A stretch of DNA of 64,000 bases from JAGNLM01 sp964439835 (GCA_964439835.1 CAYTPQ010000012.1:6849-70848), one strand, 5' to 3'. Shown: positions 8,610 to 17,872, counted from the first letter of the stretch. Numbers and translations are program-made. The notes: generated by a model from the sequence alone, not told the origin.

Positions 8610-10142
8610 TCACGCACGCACCGCGCAGCTGTGCCAGCCGCGCCGATCGCGGCGTAGCAGCTCGTCGGCCGTGGCGGGACCCCAGCTGCCCGAGGCATAG
8701 TTGGGGAAGTCGCGGGGCGGCAGGGCCTGCCAGACGTCGAGGATCGGCTGCACGATCTCCCAGCCCACCTCGATGTGATCGGCGCGCTTGAACAGCGTCG
8801 AGTCCCCGTACATGCAGTCGTAGATCAGGGTCTCGTAGCCGGTCTGCGGGTCGGTGCCGAAGTAGTCGCTGTAGGAGAAGTCCATCTCGACCACCCCCAG
8901 CTGCGGCTTGGGCCCCGGCACTTTGGCGTTGAAGCTCATGCCGATGCCCTCGTCGGGCTGGATCCGCAGCACCAGGAAGTTCGGCTGCAGCTGGCGCAGG
9001 TGCGAGTCGCGGAACATCGCCGTCGGCGCGTGCTTGTACTCGATCACGACCTGGGTCCAGCGCCCCGGCAGGCGCTTGCCGGTGCGCAGGTAGAACGGCA
9101 CGCCCGCCCAGCGCCAGCTGTCGATCTTGAGACGCAGGGCAACGAAGGTCTCGGTGCGCGAGTCGGACGCGATGCCCGGCTCGGCGCGGTAACCCGGGAC
9201 CTTGCGGCCGTTCGGCAGCACGCCCTCGCCGTACTGCCCGCGCACCGTCTCGCGCAGCACGTCCTCCGGGGTGAGCGGCTGCACCGCACGCAGCACCTTC
9301 GCCTGCTCGTCGCGTACCTCGTCCGGGCCGAACGAGTTGGGCGGCTCCATGGCGATGACCCCCAACAGCGCGAGCAGGTGATTCGGCACCATGTCGCGCA
9401 GGGCCCCGGACTCTTCGTAGTAGCTCGCCCGGTTCTCGACGCCGAGCGACTCGGAGACCGTGATCTGCACGTGGTCGATGTAACGGTGGTTCCAGATTGG
9501 CTCCACCGTGCTGTTGGCGAAGCGGTAGGTCAGAATGTTCTGGACCGTCTCTTTCCCCAGGTAGTGATCGATGCGGTAGACCTGGCGCTCGTCGAGGCTG
9601 CGGTGCAGGGTCTGATTCAGCTCGCGGGCTGACTCCAGATCACGCCCGAAGGGCTTCTCGATGATCAGCCGCCGGAAGCGGCCGTTGTCCTCCTGGGAGA
9701 GGCCCGACTGGCCGAGGTTGGTAGCGATCTCGCCGAAGAACCGGGGCGGGGTCGCCAGGTAGAAGACGTAGCTTCCCGGCGTGCGTTGGGTGCCGTCGAC
9801 GTGCTCCAGGTACTCGCGCAGGCGTACGAACGCCGCCAGCTCCCGGAAGTCGCCCTGGATGTAGTAGCTGCGGGCGACCAGGTCGTCCCACACGGCCGCC
9901 TCGGCGTCTTCGCCCAGGAACCCGCGCACCTCGCGGTTCAGGTACTCGCGAAAGCCGCCCTCGTCGTAATCGACGCGGTCCACGCCGACGATGGCGAACT
10001 GATCGGCCAGCAGCCGCTGGCGGGCCAGGTTGTAGAGCGCCGGCAGCAGCTTGCGCTTGGTGAGGTCTCCGCCCGCCCCGAAGATCACGAACAGGCAGGG
10101 CGGCGCGGGGGCGGCCGCGCTCTGCCCGACAATGTCAATCAT
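8610..10142 (-). CDS. zwf: Glucose-6-phosphate 1-dehydrogenase
   Basis: First enzyme of the oxidative pentose phosphate and Entner-Doudoroff routes, making 6-phosphogluconolactone and NADPH. The 510-residue protein has the dinucleotide site FVIFGAGGDLTKRKLLPAL near the N-terminus, the phosphate-binding IIEKPFGRDL, and the active-site RIDHYLGKETVQN with the catalytic His downstream. ATG at 10142 is preferred because AAGGAGC precedes it; an upstream ATG at 10175 adds eleven unconserved residues. No pgl, edd or gnd neighbour is present; the next gene is an unrelated flavoprotein. Confidence 0.97.
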   Translation of the reverse strand: MIDIVGQSAAAPAPPCLFVIFGAGGDLTKRKLLPALYNLARQRLLADQFAIVGVDRVDYDEGGFREYLNREVRGFLGEDAEAAVWDDLVARSYYIQGDFRELAAFVRLREYLEHVDGTQRTPGSYVFYLATPPRFFGEIATNLGQSGLSQEDNGRFRRLIIEKPFGRDLESARELNQTLHRSLDERQVYRIDHYLGKETVQNILTYRFANSTVEPIWNHRYIDHVQITVSESLGVENRASYYEESGALRDMVPNHLLALLGVIAMEPPNSFGPDEVRDEQAKVLRAVQPLTPEDVLRETVRGQYGEGVLPNGRKVPGYRAEPGIASDSRTETFVALRLKIDSWRWAGVPFYLRTGKRLPGRWTQVVIEYKHAPTAMFRDSHLRQLQPNFLVLRIQPDEGIGMSFNAKVPGPKPQLGVVEMDFSYSDYFGTDPQTGYETLIYDCMYGDSTLFKRADHIEVGWEIVQPILDVWQALPPRDFPNYASGSWGPATADELLRRDRRGWHSCAVRA

Positions 10143-10282
10143 GGCCGATGCTCCTTGCTTCGGGACGCACTGCACACGTCGCCACGCCGGCGAGGACGTC
10201 CGCGCGGCCCGCGCCGCCGTATCTCCGCGTTCGCCGGGGCGACCCGTGCGGACTTGTGAAAAGCTTGCTCAGTCTGCCTGTC

Positions 10283-12502
10283 CTATTCCCCGCCGGCCAG
10301 GCGTGAGGGCGCTGGACCGCTCGCCCCCGCTTCGACCGGCCGGGCGCCCGGGCCGTTCCCCCGGCGCCAGTCGTGGAAGCGCTCGAGCCAGGCGAGCACC
10401 CGGGCCGGCGCGTGGGCCTGCTTCCAGCGGCCAGCGGCGTACTTGTTGGCCTCGGCGAGCGTCGGGTAAATGTGGATGGTGGACAGGATCTTGTTGAGCC
10501 CCAGGCCGTGCCGCATGGCGGCGACGTACTCGGCGATCACGTCCCCCGCGTGCTCCCCGACAATCGTGACGCCCAGGATACGGTCCTTGCCCGGCACCGT
10601 CAGCACCTTCACCACGCCGTGGGCCTCGCCGTCCGCAATCGCCCGGTCGAGGTCGTCGAGGCCGTAGGTCGTGACCTCGTAGGCGACGCCCTTCGCCCTC
10701 GCCTCCTGCTCGTTGAGACCGACCCGCGCCACCTCCGGGTCGGTGAAGGTCGACCAGGGGATCACCGAGTAGTCGGCACGGTACTTTCGGAAGGCCCCGA
10801 AGAGCGCGTTGACCGCGGCATACCAGGCCTGGTGGCTCGCGAAATGGGTGAACTGGTAGGGACCGGCCACGTCACCGGCGGCGTAGACGTTCGGGTAGAG
10901 GGTCTCGAGGTAGGCGTTGACCTCGACCGTACCGGAGTGCGTGGTGGGTACGCCCAGCGTCTCCAGCCCGAAGCCTGAGGTGTTCGCCTGCCGGCCGAAC
11001 GCGACCAGCAGCTCGTCGAAGGGGATCCGCACCGCCTCGCCCGCGTGCTCGGCCACCAGCACCTTCTCGTCGCCCGCGCGCTCGAAGCGAATCGGCGTGT
11101 GACCCGTCCGCAGGTCGACGCCCTCGGCCCGGAAGCGGTCCATGACCATCCCGGCGATCTCGGGGTCTTCCCGCGGCAGCAGGCGCGGACCGCGCTGGAG
11201 CTGGGTCACCTTGGAGCCGAAGCGAGCGAAGGCCTGGGCGAGCTCGCAGCCGATGGGGCCCCCGCCCAGCACCAGTAGCCGCTTCGGCAGCACTCGCAGG
11301 CCCCAGACCGTGTCCGAGGTCAGGTAGCCCACGTCGTCGATCCCTGGGATCGCCGGCACCGCCGGCCGCCCGCCGGTCGCCACCACGATGGCCCGGGTAG
11401 TGAGGGCGCGGGTACCCTCCGCCGTCGTCACCTCCACGGTCCAGGGTGAGGTGATCCGGGCCTCGCCGAGCAGGACCTCGACACCGAGCCGGGTGTAGCG
11501 CTCGACCGAGTCGTGGGGCTCGACCGTCTTCACCACCCGCTGCACCCGTTCCATCACCTCGGCGAAGTCGAAACGCGCCTCGGCCTCCCGGATCCCGAGC
11601 TCGCTCGCCCGCCGGATGTGCGACAGCAGCTTCGCTGAGCGCAGCAGGGCCTTGGAGGGCACGCAGCCGGTGTTCAGGCAGTCGCCGCCCATCCGGTGCT
11701 TCTCCACCAGCGTCACCCGCGCCTTCACCGCCGCGGCGATGTAGGCCGTGACCAGCCCCGCCGAGCCCGCGCCTATCACCACCAGGTTGCGGTCGAAGCG
11801 CCGCGGCCGCGGCCAGCGGGCGTAGACGCGGCGGGCCTTCAGCCATTCCAGGAGCTTCTTCGCCACCAGCGGGAACAGCCCGAGCAGGGCGAAGGAGCCG
11901 AGCAGCGCCGGCGACAGCACGCCGGCGAGCGAGTCGAGGCGAGCGAGCTGCGTCCCCGCGTTCACGTAGACCAGGGTCGCGGGCAACATCCCGAGCTGGC
12001 TGACCCAGTAGAAGGTGCGGGCGCGGATCGGGGTGAGGCCCATCGCCAGGTTGATCACGAAGAACGGGAAGATCGGGACCAGGCGCAGGGTGAAGAGGTA
12101 GAACGCCCCGTCCTTCTCGACCCCCGCGTTGAGCGCGGCGAGGCGCTCGCCGAAGCGGCGCTGGACCGAGTCCCGCAGGAGGAACCGCGAGACCAGGAAG
12201 GCGAGGGTCGCGCCGATGGTGGAGGCGAAGGACACCACGACCACGCCCCAGAGCAGCCCGAAGATCGCCCCGCCAGCGAGCGTCATCACCGTCGCCCCCG
12301 GCAGCGACAGCCCGGTGACGGCGACGTAGACCAGAAAGTAGATGAGCGTCGCGGCCACCGGGTGCGCGACCGTGTAGGCGTCCAACGCCGCCTGCTGGGC
12401 CTTCAGGACGTCGAGGCTCAGGTATTGCCCCAGGTCGAAGGCAAAGAAGGCGCCCACCAGCACGGCGACGGCGGCCAGCAGGGCGATACGGGACAGGGTC
12501 AT
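10283..12502 (-). CDS. VTT-domain membrane protein fused to a pyridine nucleotide-disulfide oxidoreductase
   Basis: A 739-residue fusion. Residues about 1-230 are a TVP38/TMEM64 (DedA-like VTT) membrane domain with several helices and the signature PGATVMTLAGGAIFGLLWG. Residues about 240-739 form a flavoprotein disulfide reductase: FAD motif LVVIGAGSAGLVTAY, redox disulfide MGGDCLNTGCVPSK, NAD motif LLVLGGGPIGCELAQAF, second FAD motif NVYAAGDVAG, and a C-terminal dimer domain (STIHIYPTLAEANKYA). The reductase half is closest in look to mercuric reductase/dihydrolipoamide dehydrogenase but has no N-terminal HMA domain. ATG at 12502 follows GGAGG. The substrate is unknown; the fusion suggests membrane-coupled thiol or quinone redox work. 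Confidence 0.9.
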   Translation of the reverse strand: MTLSRIALLAAVAVLVGAFFAFDLGQYLSLDVLKAQQAALDAYTVAHPVAATLIYFLVYVAVTGLSLPGATVMTLAGGAIFGLLWGVVVVSFASTIGATLAFLVSRFLLRDSVQRRFGERLAALNAGVEKDGAFYLFTLRLVPIFPFFVINLAMGLTPIRARTFYWVSQLGMLPATLVYVNAGTQLARLDSLAGVLSPALLGSFALLGLFPLVAKKLLEWLKARRVYARWPRPRRFDRNLVVIGAGSAGLVTAYIAAAVKARVTLVEKHRMGGDCLNTGCVPSKALLRSAKLLSHIRRASELGIREAEARFDFAEVMERVQRVVKTVEPHDSVERYTRLGVEVLLGEARITSPWTVEVTTAEGTRALTTRAIVVATGGRPAVPAIPGIDDVGYLTSDTVWGLRVLPKRLLVLGGGPIGCELAQAFARFGSKVTQLQRGPRLLPREDPEIAGMVMDRFRAEGVDLRTGHTPIRFERAGDEKVLVAEHAGEAVRIPFDELLVAFGRQANTSGFGLETLGVPTTHSGTVEVNAYLETLYPNVYAAGDVAGPYQFTHFASHQAWYAAVNALFGAFRKYRADYSVIPWSTFTDPEVARVGLNEQEARAKGVAYEVTTYGLDDLDRAIADGEAHGVVKVLTVPGKDRILGVTIVGEHAGDVIAEYVAAMRHGLGLNKILSTIHIYPTLAEANKYAAGRWKQAHAPARVLAWLERFHDWRRGNGPGARPVEAGASGPAPSRLAGGE

Positions 12503-12559
12503 GGTGCCTCCACGTCGTTTTGTCAAAGGGCTCAGGCTCGATCGATCCCGTCTCCCGAC

Positions 12560-12585
12560 CAATGGTGTCTGACCCCATTGATCGC
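12560..12585. repeat. Single arm of a dispersed GTGTCTGACCCC repeat
   Basis: CAATGGTGTCTGACCCC followed by ATTGATCGCG. The same words form the two arms of the perfect inverted repeat at 40972-41024. It lies between the divergent genes at 12502 (minus) and 12752 (plus). The second arm is not intact here. Confidence 0.7.
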
Positions 12586-12751
12586 GGGAGGCACCCGTCG
12601 CCGCTTGGACCGCGAGCCGCTGCGGCCGTTCGAGGGCAGCCAAACTGGGCGAGACTCCGAGAATACGGGCGGGGCGGAGGAGTGGATTCAGGTCTGCCGC
12701 TCGGGTCTCGCGCGGGTGGACAGAAAGCGGGACCGGCCCTATCGTCTGGGC

Positions 12752-13339
12752 ATGAAACCGACCGTGCTGCTCGTCCTCGCCCTCGCCCTCGCCCCCCTGC
12801 CCCCGCTCGCCGCGGAGCCGGACCCCCACGCCCGGGACCGGCAGGCCCTGCTGACGGTGTTCCGCGCCGTCGAGTCCGCCATCAACGCCGGCGACGTGGA
12901 GGGGATGATCGCTCAGATGACCCCCGACGCCACCGTCACCTGGCTGAACGGCGAGGTCTCCCGCGGCCACGACGAGATCCGCGCCTACTATCACCGCATG
13001 GTCAAGGGTGACGACCGTATCCTCGACCGCTACGTGACGTCGGCCAAGGTGGCAGCCCCGGCGCGCTTCTTCGGCGACGTCGCCGTCGCCGACGGCACCA
13101 TGGAGGACGAGTTCTTCCCCGTCCGCCGCGGCCCGTTCCGCCTGAGCTCCAACTGGACCTCCACCTCCGTCCGGGTCGACGGCGAGTGGAAGGTGGTCTC
13201 GCTGCACCTGTCCTCGAACGTCTTCACCAACTCCCTGCTGGCCGAGGCCGAGCGGGCGGCCCTCTACGCCGGCGGTGGCGGGCTCGTCGCCGGTGTCGCG
13301 TTGACGTGGCTGGTGGGACGTCTGCGCCGACGCCGGTAA
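12752..13339 (+). CDS. Secreted/anchored SnoaL-like (NTF2-fold) protein
   Basis: 195 residues. An N-terminal signal peptide (KPTVLLVLALALAPLPPLAA) is followed by an NTF2-like cone-fold domain (residues about 25-155: VESAINAGDVEGMIAQMTPDA, RGHDEIRAYYHRMV, EWKVVSLHLS) similar to the DUF4440/SnoaL families, and a C-terminal hydrophobic anchor (GLVAGVALTWLVGRLRRRR). It is probably a periplasm-facing inner-membrane protein; no catalytic residues can be assigned. No strong ribosome site is seen before the ATG. Confidence 0.75.
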   Translation: MKPTVLLVLALALAPLPPLAAEPDPHARDRQALLTVFRAVESAINAGDVEGMIAQMTPDATVTWLNGEVSRGHDEIRAYYHRMVKGDDRILDRYVTSAKVAAPARFFGDVAVADGTMEDEFFPVRRGPFRLSSNWTSTSVRVDGEWKVVSLHLSSNVFTNSLLAEAERAALYAGGGGLVAGVALTWLVGRLRRRR

Positions 13340-13346
13340 CCAGAGG

Positions 13347-14321
13347 TCACTGCGCCCAGCCCCACTTCACGAGGTAGTAGAAGACCGGCGCCGAAAAGCA
13401 TAGGGAATCCACGCGGTCCAGCACGCCGCCGTGGCCCCCGATCAGGCTGCCCCAATCCTTAATCCGCCGGTCGCGCTTGATCGCAGACATCAGCAGTCCG
13501 CCCAGGACCCCCAGCAGACTGATCAAGAGCGTGATCAGCGCCGCCGGACCGACGTCGAACGGAGTCACGAAGGAGAGCGCCGCGCCCAGCGCCGTGGCAC
13601 TCGCCACCCCACCGACCAAGCCCTCGACTGTCTTCGAGGGTGACACCGCAGGCGCGAGCGGCCGTCGCCCCACGAGCTTGCCCCAGATGTACTGCAGCAC
13701 GTCGCTCGCCTGCGTGACGATCAAGAGGTAGGCGACGAGGAACCCTTGGCGTTCTTCGTGCCCGGAGAGGTCCAGCAGGAACAGGGCCGGGACGTGGGAG
13801 ACGCCCAGCACGCAGAGCATCAGCCCCCACTGCAGGGGCGCCGCACGCCGGGGCAGGTCGCGCGCGTCGCCCGCGAGCAGGGCCAGGAACGGGACGGCGA
13901 GGAACGCGTAGGCTGGGACCAGCAGGGCCAGCAGGCGGTCGTCGCCCAAGCCGATTAGGAGGTACTGGGCCGGCAGCGCGACGAAGAAGGCACCCCACCG
14001 AGCGGCCCGGTCTCCCGGCCGGTCGACGCCATCGGCCGGCAAGAACTCGCGCAAGGCCACGAAGGAGACGAAGGCGAAGAGCGCGGTCACGCCGGCGCGC
14101 CCGGCGAGCAGCGCCAGGGCGACCAGCGCTGCGATCACCCACCAGGCGTTGACCCGGGTGACCAAGTTGTCGATCACCGGGTGCGGCCGGCCCCGGGCTA
14201 CGCGCAGGCGGAGCAGCCCCCCGACGACGGAGCCGAGCACGAGGACCGCCAGGACGCCCGCCATCAGAAGCAGCGCGTCCGGGTCGGACCACCCGCCACC
14301 GAACGTCCAGGGCTCGTTCAC
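13347..14321 (-). CDS. Phosphatidate cytidylyltransferase family protein (CdsA-like)
   Basis: Polytopic membrane enzyme of 324 residues that transfers CMP from CTP to phosphatidic acid, giving CDP-diacylglycerol. The C-terminal family signature is intact: SPSKTVEGLVGG, then SAIKRDRRIKDWG and GGHGGVLDRVDSL. Start is GTG at 14321, overlapping the stop codon of the upstream phosphatase gene (GTGA), so the two are translationally coupled. Its neighbours, a PAP2/dual-specificity phosphatase and a hydrolase/methyltransferase fusion, suggest a dedicated phospholipid-modifying module rather than the housekeeping cdsA next to the bam/lpx genes. Confidence 0.9.
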   Translation of the reverse strand: MNEPWTFGGGWSDPDALLLMAGVLAVLVLGSVVGGLLRLRVARGRPHPVIDNLVTRVNAWWVIAALVALALLAGRAGVTALFAFVSFVALREFLPADGVDRPGDRAARWGAFFVALPAQYLLIGLGDDRLLALLVPAYAFLAVPFLALLAGDARDLPRRAAPLQWGLMLCVLGVSHVPALFLLDLSGHEERQGFLVAYLLIVTQASDVLQYIWGKLVGRRPLAPAVSPSKTVEGLVGGVASATALGAALSFVTPFDVGPAALITLLISLLGVLGGLLMSAIKRDRRIKDWGSLIGGHGGVLDRVDSLCFSAPVFYYLVKWGWAQ

Positions 14322-15664
14322 GGGGACGCGGCACCCTCAGGTACACCCCGGCGGCCCGCCCACCAGCGCTGCAGGGCCGCCCGATGGGCGGGCTCTAGCA
14401 CCACGGCGGGCCGGGCACGGCGAACCGCGGCGACGGCCTCATCGGGCGAGGCCGCGCGGCCGGAGCGGAGCAGCCAGGCCGCGGCCACCAGCGCGCTACG
14501 GGAGAGCCCGAGGGCGCAGCAGACCCGGACCTCCCCCGAGCCACGCGCGACCTCCGCCGCCGCCGAGGCGCGCTCGATCTGCTCCGGCGAAGGGGCCACC
14601 AGGTCCAGCATCGGGACATGCACGTAGCCCGCACCGCCCGGCCGACAGGGCAACTCGGCGCAGACGTCGACCACTGCCGCCGGGGTCGGGTCGCCCGCTG
14701 ACGGCAGACGCCCGACCCACACGCCGGCTGCCACGGGGTCGGCGGACGGGAGGCGGCGGGCCCACCACCAGGCGTTCAGCCAGGCCCCGGCCAGGTAGGG
14801 GCCGAGCAGCCACCAGGTGGCGGCCGGCAACGACCCGTCGGTGCGCTTCTGGAACGCCCGCTCGCCGAACGCGGCGTAGATGGCCGCCACCAGCCCGAGT
14901 GCGCCCGCCCCCCAGAGCAGCCACCACCCTGCCCCGCCCACGACCACCGCGACCGTGCCGACCGCGACCGCCGCTGCGGCGTAGCGCAGCGCGAGCCGTC
15001 TGCGCCGCGGGTCGTCCGTCCACGCCGCCCCGGCGAGCAGGGGCCGGGCGCCGTCCGGGAACAGCCAGACGCACAACCAGCCCAGCCAGAACCCGGTCGG
15101 GACGTCCACGAAGTGGTGCTGCCAGGTGGTGAGCACCGAGGCCCCGATCACGAGGAACGCGACGTGCACCAGCCAGCGCCCCACCCCCGGCACCAACCGC
15201 ACATACACCTGCCAGAGGATCACCGCGAGGGCGATGTGCAGCGAGGGGGCCTGGTTGAACGGCCGGTCGAAGGTGCCGAGCACCGCGAACATCCCGCCGA
15301 AGAGGCCGTCGACCTCCGGGCGTTCGAAGGAGAACCGCAGCGGGAACAGCAAGAAGCCCGTCACCGCCAGCGCCTGCGCGGTGAGCAACCGGTAGGCGTG
15401 GGTGTCGAGCTGGCGGCGGGTGGCGCAGAGAAAGAGCGAGAGCCCGTACAGGAGATCGATGAGCCAGTACGGGACGATGGTCCAGGGCAGAAACGGGATG
15501 TGGCGCTCCCAGGCGAAGACGATCACGCCGACCTCGGCGCGCAGGCCGGTCACCCAGGTGGCGAAACCGTAGGTCGCGAAGAAGAAGGGCCCGAGGAACA
15601 GCAACCAGAGGGCGGCGCGCCGCCAGGGACGAGGCTCAAACCCGGCGGCGGGGCGCGACCCCAC
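14318..15664 (-). CDS. Bifunctional PAP2 lipid phosphatase / dual-specificity phosphatase
   Basis: 448 residues. The N-terminal two-thirds is a polytopic PAP2-type membrane domain (residues about 15-280; PSLHIALAVILW is the PSxH motif and TTWQHHFVDVPTGFWLGW the SRxxxxxH-like motif). The C-terminal region (about 320-448) is a dual-specificity phosphatase-like domain with the Cys-loop VCCALGLSRSALV (CxxGxSRS). The pair probably removes phosphates from lipid phosphates on the membrane and from a soluble phosphoester. Start GTG at 15664; the gene overlaps the CdsA-like gene by four bases. Confidence 0.85.
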   Translation of the reverse strand: MGSRPAAGFEPRPWRRAALWLLFLGPFFFATYGFATWVTGLRAEVGVIVFAWERHIPFLPWTIVPYWLIDLLYGLSLFLCATRRQLDTHAYRLLTAQALAVTGFLLFPLRFSFERPEVDGLFGGMFAVLGTFDRPFNQAPSLHIALAVILWQVYVRLVPGVGRWLVHVAFLVIGASVLTTWQHHFVDVPTGFWLGWLCVWLFPDGARPLLAGAAWTDDPRRRRLALRYAAAAVAVGTVAVVVGGAGWWLLWGAGALGLVAAIYAAFGERAFQKRTDGSLPAATWWLLGPYLAGAWLNAWWWARRLPSADPVAAGVWVGRLPSAGDPTPAAVVDVCAELPCRPGGAGYVHVPMLDLVAPSPEQIERASAAAEVARGSGEVRVCCALGLSRSALVAAAWLLRSGRAASPDEAVAAVRRARPAVVLEPAHRAALQRWWAGRRGVPEGAASP

Positions 15665-15754
15665 CGCTCAGGAACCGCGAAGAAATCGGCCACCGCTCAG
15701 CCGCATTGCGGCACCCCGGTGCGACGCTGACCGCAAGGATTCCCTCACCAGGCC

Positions 15755-17512
15755 TCAGACCCTACGGGCCAGCGAGACCGAGAAGATCCCCCACTCGTCG
15801 ACCCACTGATCGACCTTCTCGAAGCCCGCGGCACCAACCAGCGCGTCGAGCTCGGCCTGGGTGCGGCGGCGCATGACCCACGGCCGGTGCCCGCGGTGGC
15901 TGGTCAGGGTGCGGGCGATCAGCTCGATCTGAGGGTGCCAGGGCTGGCCGGTGTAGATCAGGTACCCGCCGGGCTCCACCGCCCGCGCGAGCCCGCCGAG
16001 CGAGCGCCGCACCCACCCGTTGTCGGAGAACAGCTCGTAGAGGCCCGAGACCACGGCCAGGGTGGGCCGCGGAGTCATCGCCGCCAGCGCCTGCGGGTCG
16101 AAGGCGTCACCCGGCTCGAAGCGCACGACCGCGCCGAGCCCCCGCTCGGCGATGAGCGCCTGTCCCGCCGCCACGTTCGCCGGGTCGAAGTCGCGCAGCA
16201 GGACCGACTCCGGCGGCTGCCCCGCCCCCGCTACGGCGTCCAGCACGTAGCGCCCGTGGCCGGCAGCGACGTCGGCGATCCGCACCGGCGTTCCCGCGGC
16301 ACGTAGCCTTGCCGCCGCCGAATGAATGGCCGCGATCAGGTGCTGCCGGCGCACCCGGATCCCGCGCCAGCCGATCGCGTCCAGGTAGCCGCGGTCGATC
16401 CAGGTGCCGATGCCGAGCGCCCCGTGGGCCCGGTTGCGGTACACATAGTCGAGCGTGCTGCCCGAGTCGAACCCGGTCTGCAGGCCGAGGCGGACCCCGT
16501 CGGAGAGGCGCCCGAGGGTGCGTATCGACAGGCGGGTGGCGGCGAAGCGCAGCCCCTTCCAAGACCACGCCGGCAGCGGAGCCTGCAGGCGCCGCTCCTC
16601 CTCGAAGGTGAACCCGCTGCGGTCCGCCCCGAGCAGGGCGGCGTCGTAGCGTGCCGGCGGCGGACCCGCGAACTGGTGCCTCACGAAGTCCCGGATGTGC
16701 CCGAGCGCCACCGCGCGGTCCTGCTCGCCGAGGGTGTCGTGCAGGAACCCCGGCAGCTCGTGGCACTCCTTGGCGGCGCTGCCCAGGCGCTCGAAAAACT
16801 GTCGCTGCGGGCCCTTGTGTACCACCCAGTCCGCGCCCGAGATCAGCACCTGCACCGGCAGGCGGATCGCCTGGGCGTCGGCGACCACCCGCTCGGACGC
16901 CTGGTAGAGCCCGAGCAGCACGCGCGCCGAGATCGCCCGCGTCACCAGGGGGTCGGTGTCGTAGGAGCGGATGCGCTCCGGGTCGTGGGTGAGGAACCGC
17001 GCCTTGACGTAGGACTGGATGAAGAAGTTGCCGAACAGCCGGTAGCGCAGCGCCAGGGCGGGCCGCGCCAGCGGCACGTAGAGCTTTACGCGGAAGGCCG
17101 GCGCGGTCAGGACCAGACAGCGGATCGGCGGCGCGTAGTCGTGCACCCAGGTCGCCGCCAGCACGGCGCCGACGCTCTGTCCAATCACCGCGACATTGCC
17201 GGGGGCGATCCCGTACTCCGCCGTGAGGTGGCGCACGAACGCGTCAAGGTCCTTCGCGAGCGCCGCGAAGCTCGGGCTGTCCCCCCGCGCCCCGGGCGAG
17301 CGGCCGTGCCCGCGGGCGTCCCAGGCGAACATCGCATAGTCGTCGAGCCCGAGCTCGTCGACCACATGCTGCAGCCGCCCGGAATGCTCGTGCCCGCGGT
17401 GCAACAGCACCACCGCGCGGCTCGACGCCGAGCCGTCTGCCACCGGCCAGTAGCGATAGAACAGCCGCGTGCCGTCGTCGGTGACGAATTCCCTCTCCAA
17501 CGCGTCACGCAT
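15755..17512 (-). CDS. Alpha/beta hydrolase fused to a class I SAM methyltransferase
   Basis: 585-residue fusion. Residues about 1-285 are a monoacylglycerol-lipase-like alpha/beta hydrolase with the nucleophile elbow VIGQSVGAVLA, oxyanion region LHRGHEHSGR and late catalytic His in GFLHDTLGE. Residues about 310-585 are a methyltransferase with the SAM-binding motif IADVAAGHGRYVLDAV and an acidic VLLRDFDP. ATG at 17512 follows AGGAGGAC. It lies 90 bases upstream of the phosphatase/CdsA pair on the same strand. Hydrolase and methyltransferase acting on a lysolipid or lipid head group is inferred from the context. Confidence 0.88.
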   Translation of the reverse strand: MRDALEREFVTDDGTRLFYRYWPVADGSASSRAVVLLHRGHEHSGRLQHVVDELGLDDYAMFAWDARGHGRSPGARGDSPSFAALAKDLDAFVRHLTAEYGIAPGNVAVIGQSVGAVLAATWVHDYAPPIRCLVLTAPAFRVKLYVPLARPALALRYRLFGNFFIQSYVKARFLTHDPERIRSYDTDPLVTRAISARVLLGLYQASERVVADAQAIRLPVQVLISGADWVVHKGPQRQFFERLGSAAKECHELPGFLHDTLGEQDRAVALGHIRDFVRHQFAGPPPARYDAALLGADRSGFTFEEERRLQAPLPAWSWKGLRFAATRLSIRTLGRLSDGVRLGLQTGFDSGSTLDYVYRNRAHGALGIGTWIDRGYLDAIGWRGIRVRRQHLIAAIHSAAARLRAAGTPVRIADVAAGHGRYVLDAVAGAGQPPESVLLRDFDPANVAAGQALIAERGLGAVVRFEPGDAFDPQALAAMTPRPTLAVVSGLYELFSDNGWVRRSLGGLARAVEPGGYLIYTGQPWHPQIELIARTLTSHRGHRPWVMRRRTQAELDALVGAAGFEKVDQWVDEWGIFSVSLARRV

Positions 17513-17611
17513 CGGTGTCCTCCTGTCCGCTCTTCGCCATTGACCACCCCAACCCGTTGAGGAGCACCCGGTGCGGGGGCGCGTCCTCCTCCACCCGATA
17601 GAGCAGGACGT

Positions 17612-17752
17612 TCAGGTCGACGATCTTCCCTTCCGACGGGCGACCCTCTGCAGGACCTCCTCGTCCTCCATGGCGGCGGCAAGCGCGAGGGCCTTGTCCA
17701 GGTCGACGCGTAGCGCCCCCGTGGACACGGTTTCCTCTCGGTAGCGCGTCAC
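17612..17752 (-). other. Short open frame of unknown identity, probably gene debris
   Basis: A 46-codon frame starting GTG at 17752, immediately after the stop of the mobB remnant. It ends at 17612; another frame then reads on (KIVDLNVLLYRVEEDAP...) to the start of the hydrolase gene, suggesting a frameshifted or fused remnant. The reading EETVSTGALRVDLDKALALA is not recognised. It belongs to the same decayed stretch as mobA/mobB. Confidence 0.3.
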
Positions 17753-17872
17753 TTACGGTGCGGCCTGGCGGGCCCGCCCACGAGACACGTAGTCGGCGAT
17801 GAAGTCCGCCACCTCCGCGGGCCGGAACCCCGAGAGACCCGCGAGCCCGACGCCGGACCTCGCCGGGGTCAT
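17753..17872 (-). pseudogene. mobB: Remnant of mobB (internal deletion)
   Basis: A 39-codon frame whose start overlaps the mobA stop (ATGA). It begins VGLAGLSG, like the beginning of the MobB P-loop region (GxxGxSGSGKTT) but breaking off before the lysine, then continues FRPAEVADFIADYVSR, like the C-terminus of MobB. The roughly 130 residues between are missing. MobB is a GTP-binding partner of MobA in molybdenum guanine dinucleotide synthesis. Identification relies on two short matches plus the position directly after mobA; the product cannot bind GTP. Confidence 0.5.

Noticed and set aside
10872..12578. A 568-codon frame within the VTT/reductase gene
   Set aside because: Same strand, different frame from the clear fusion protein; low-complexity Ala/Gly/Arg/Pro composition typical of an out-of-frame reading.
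13030..15132. Several long plus-strand frames across the lipid cluster
   Set aside because: They oppose genes with full motif sets (CdsA, PAP2/DSP) and contain only Arg/Pro/Ala-rich sequence.
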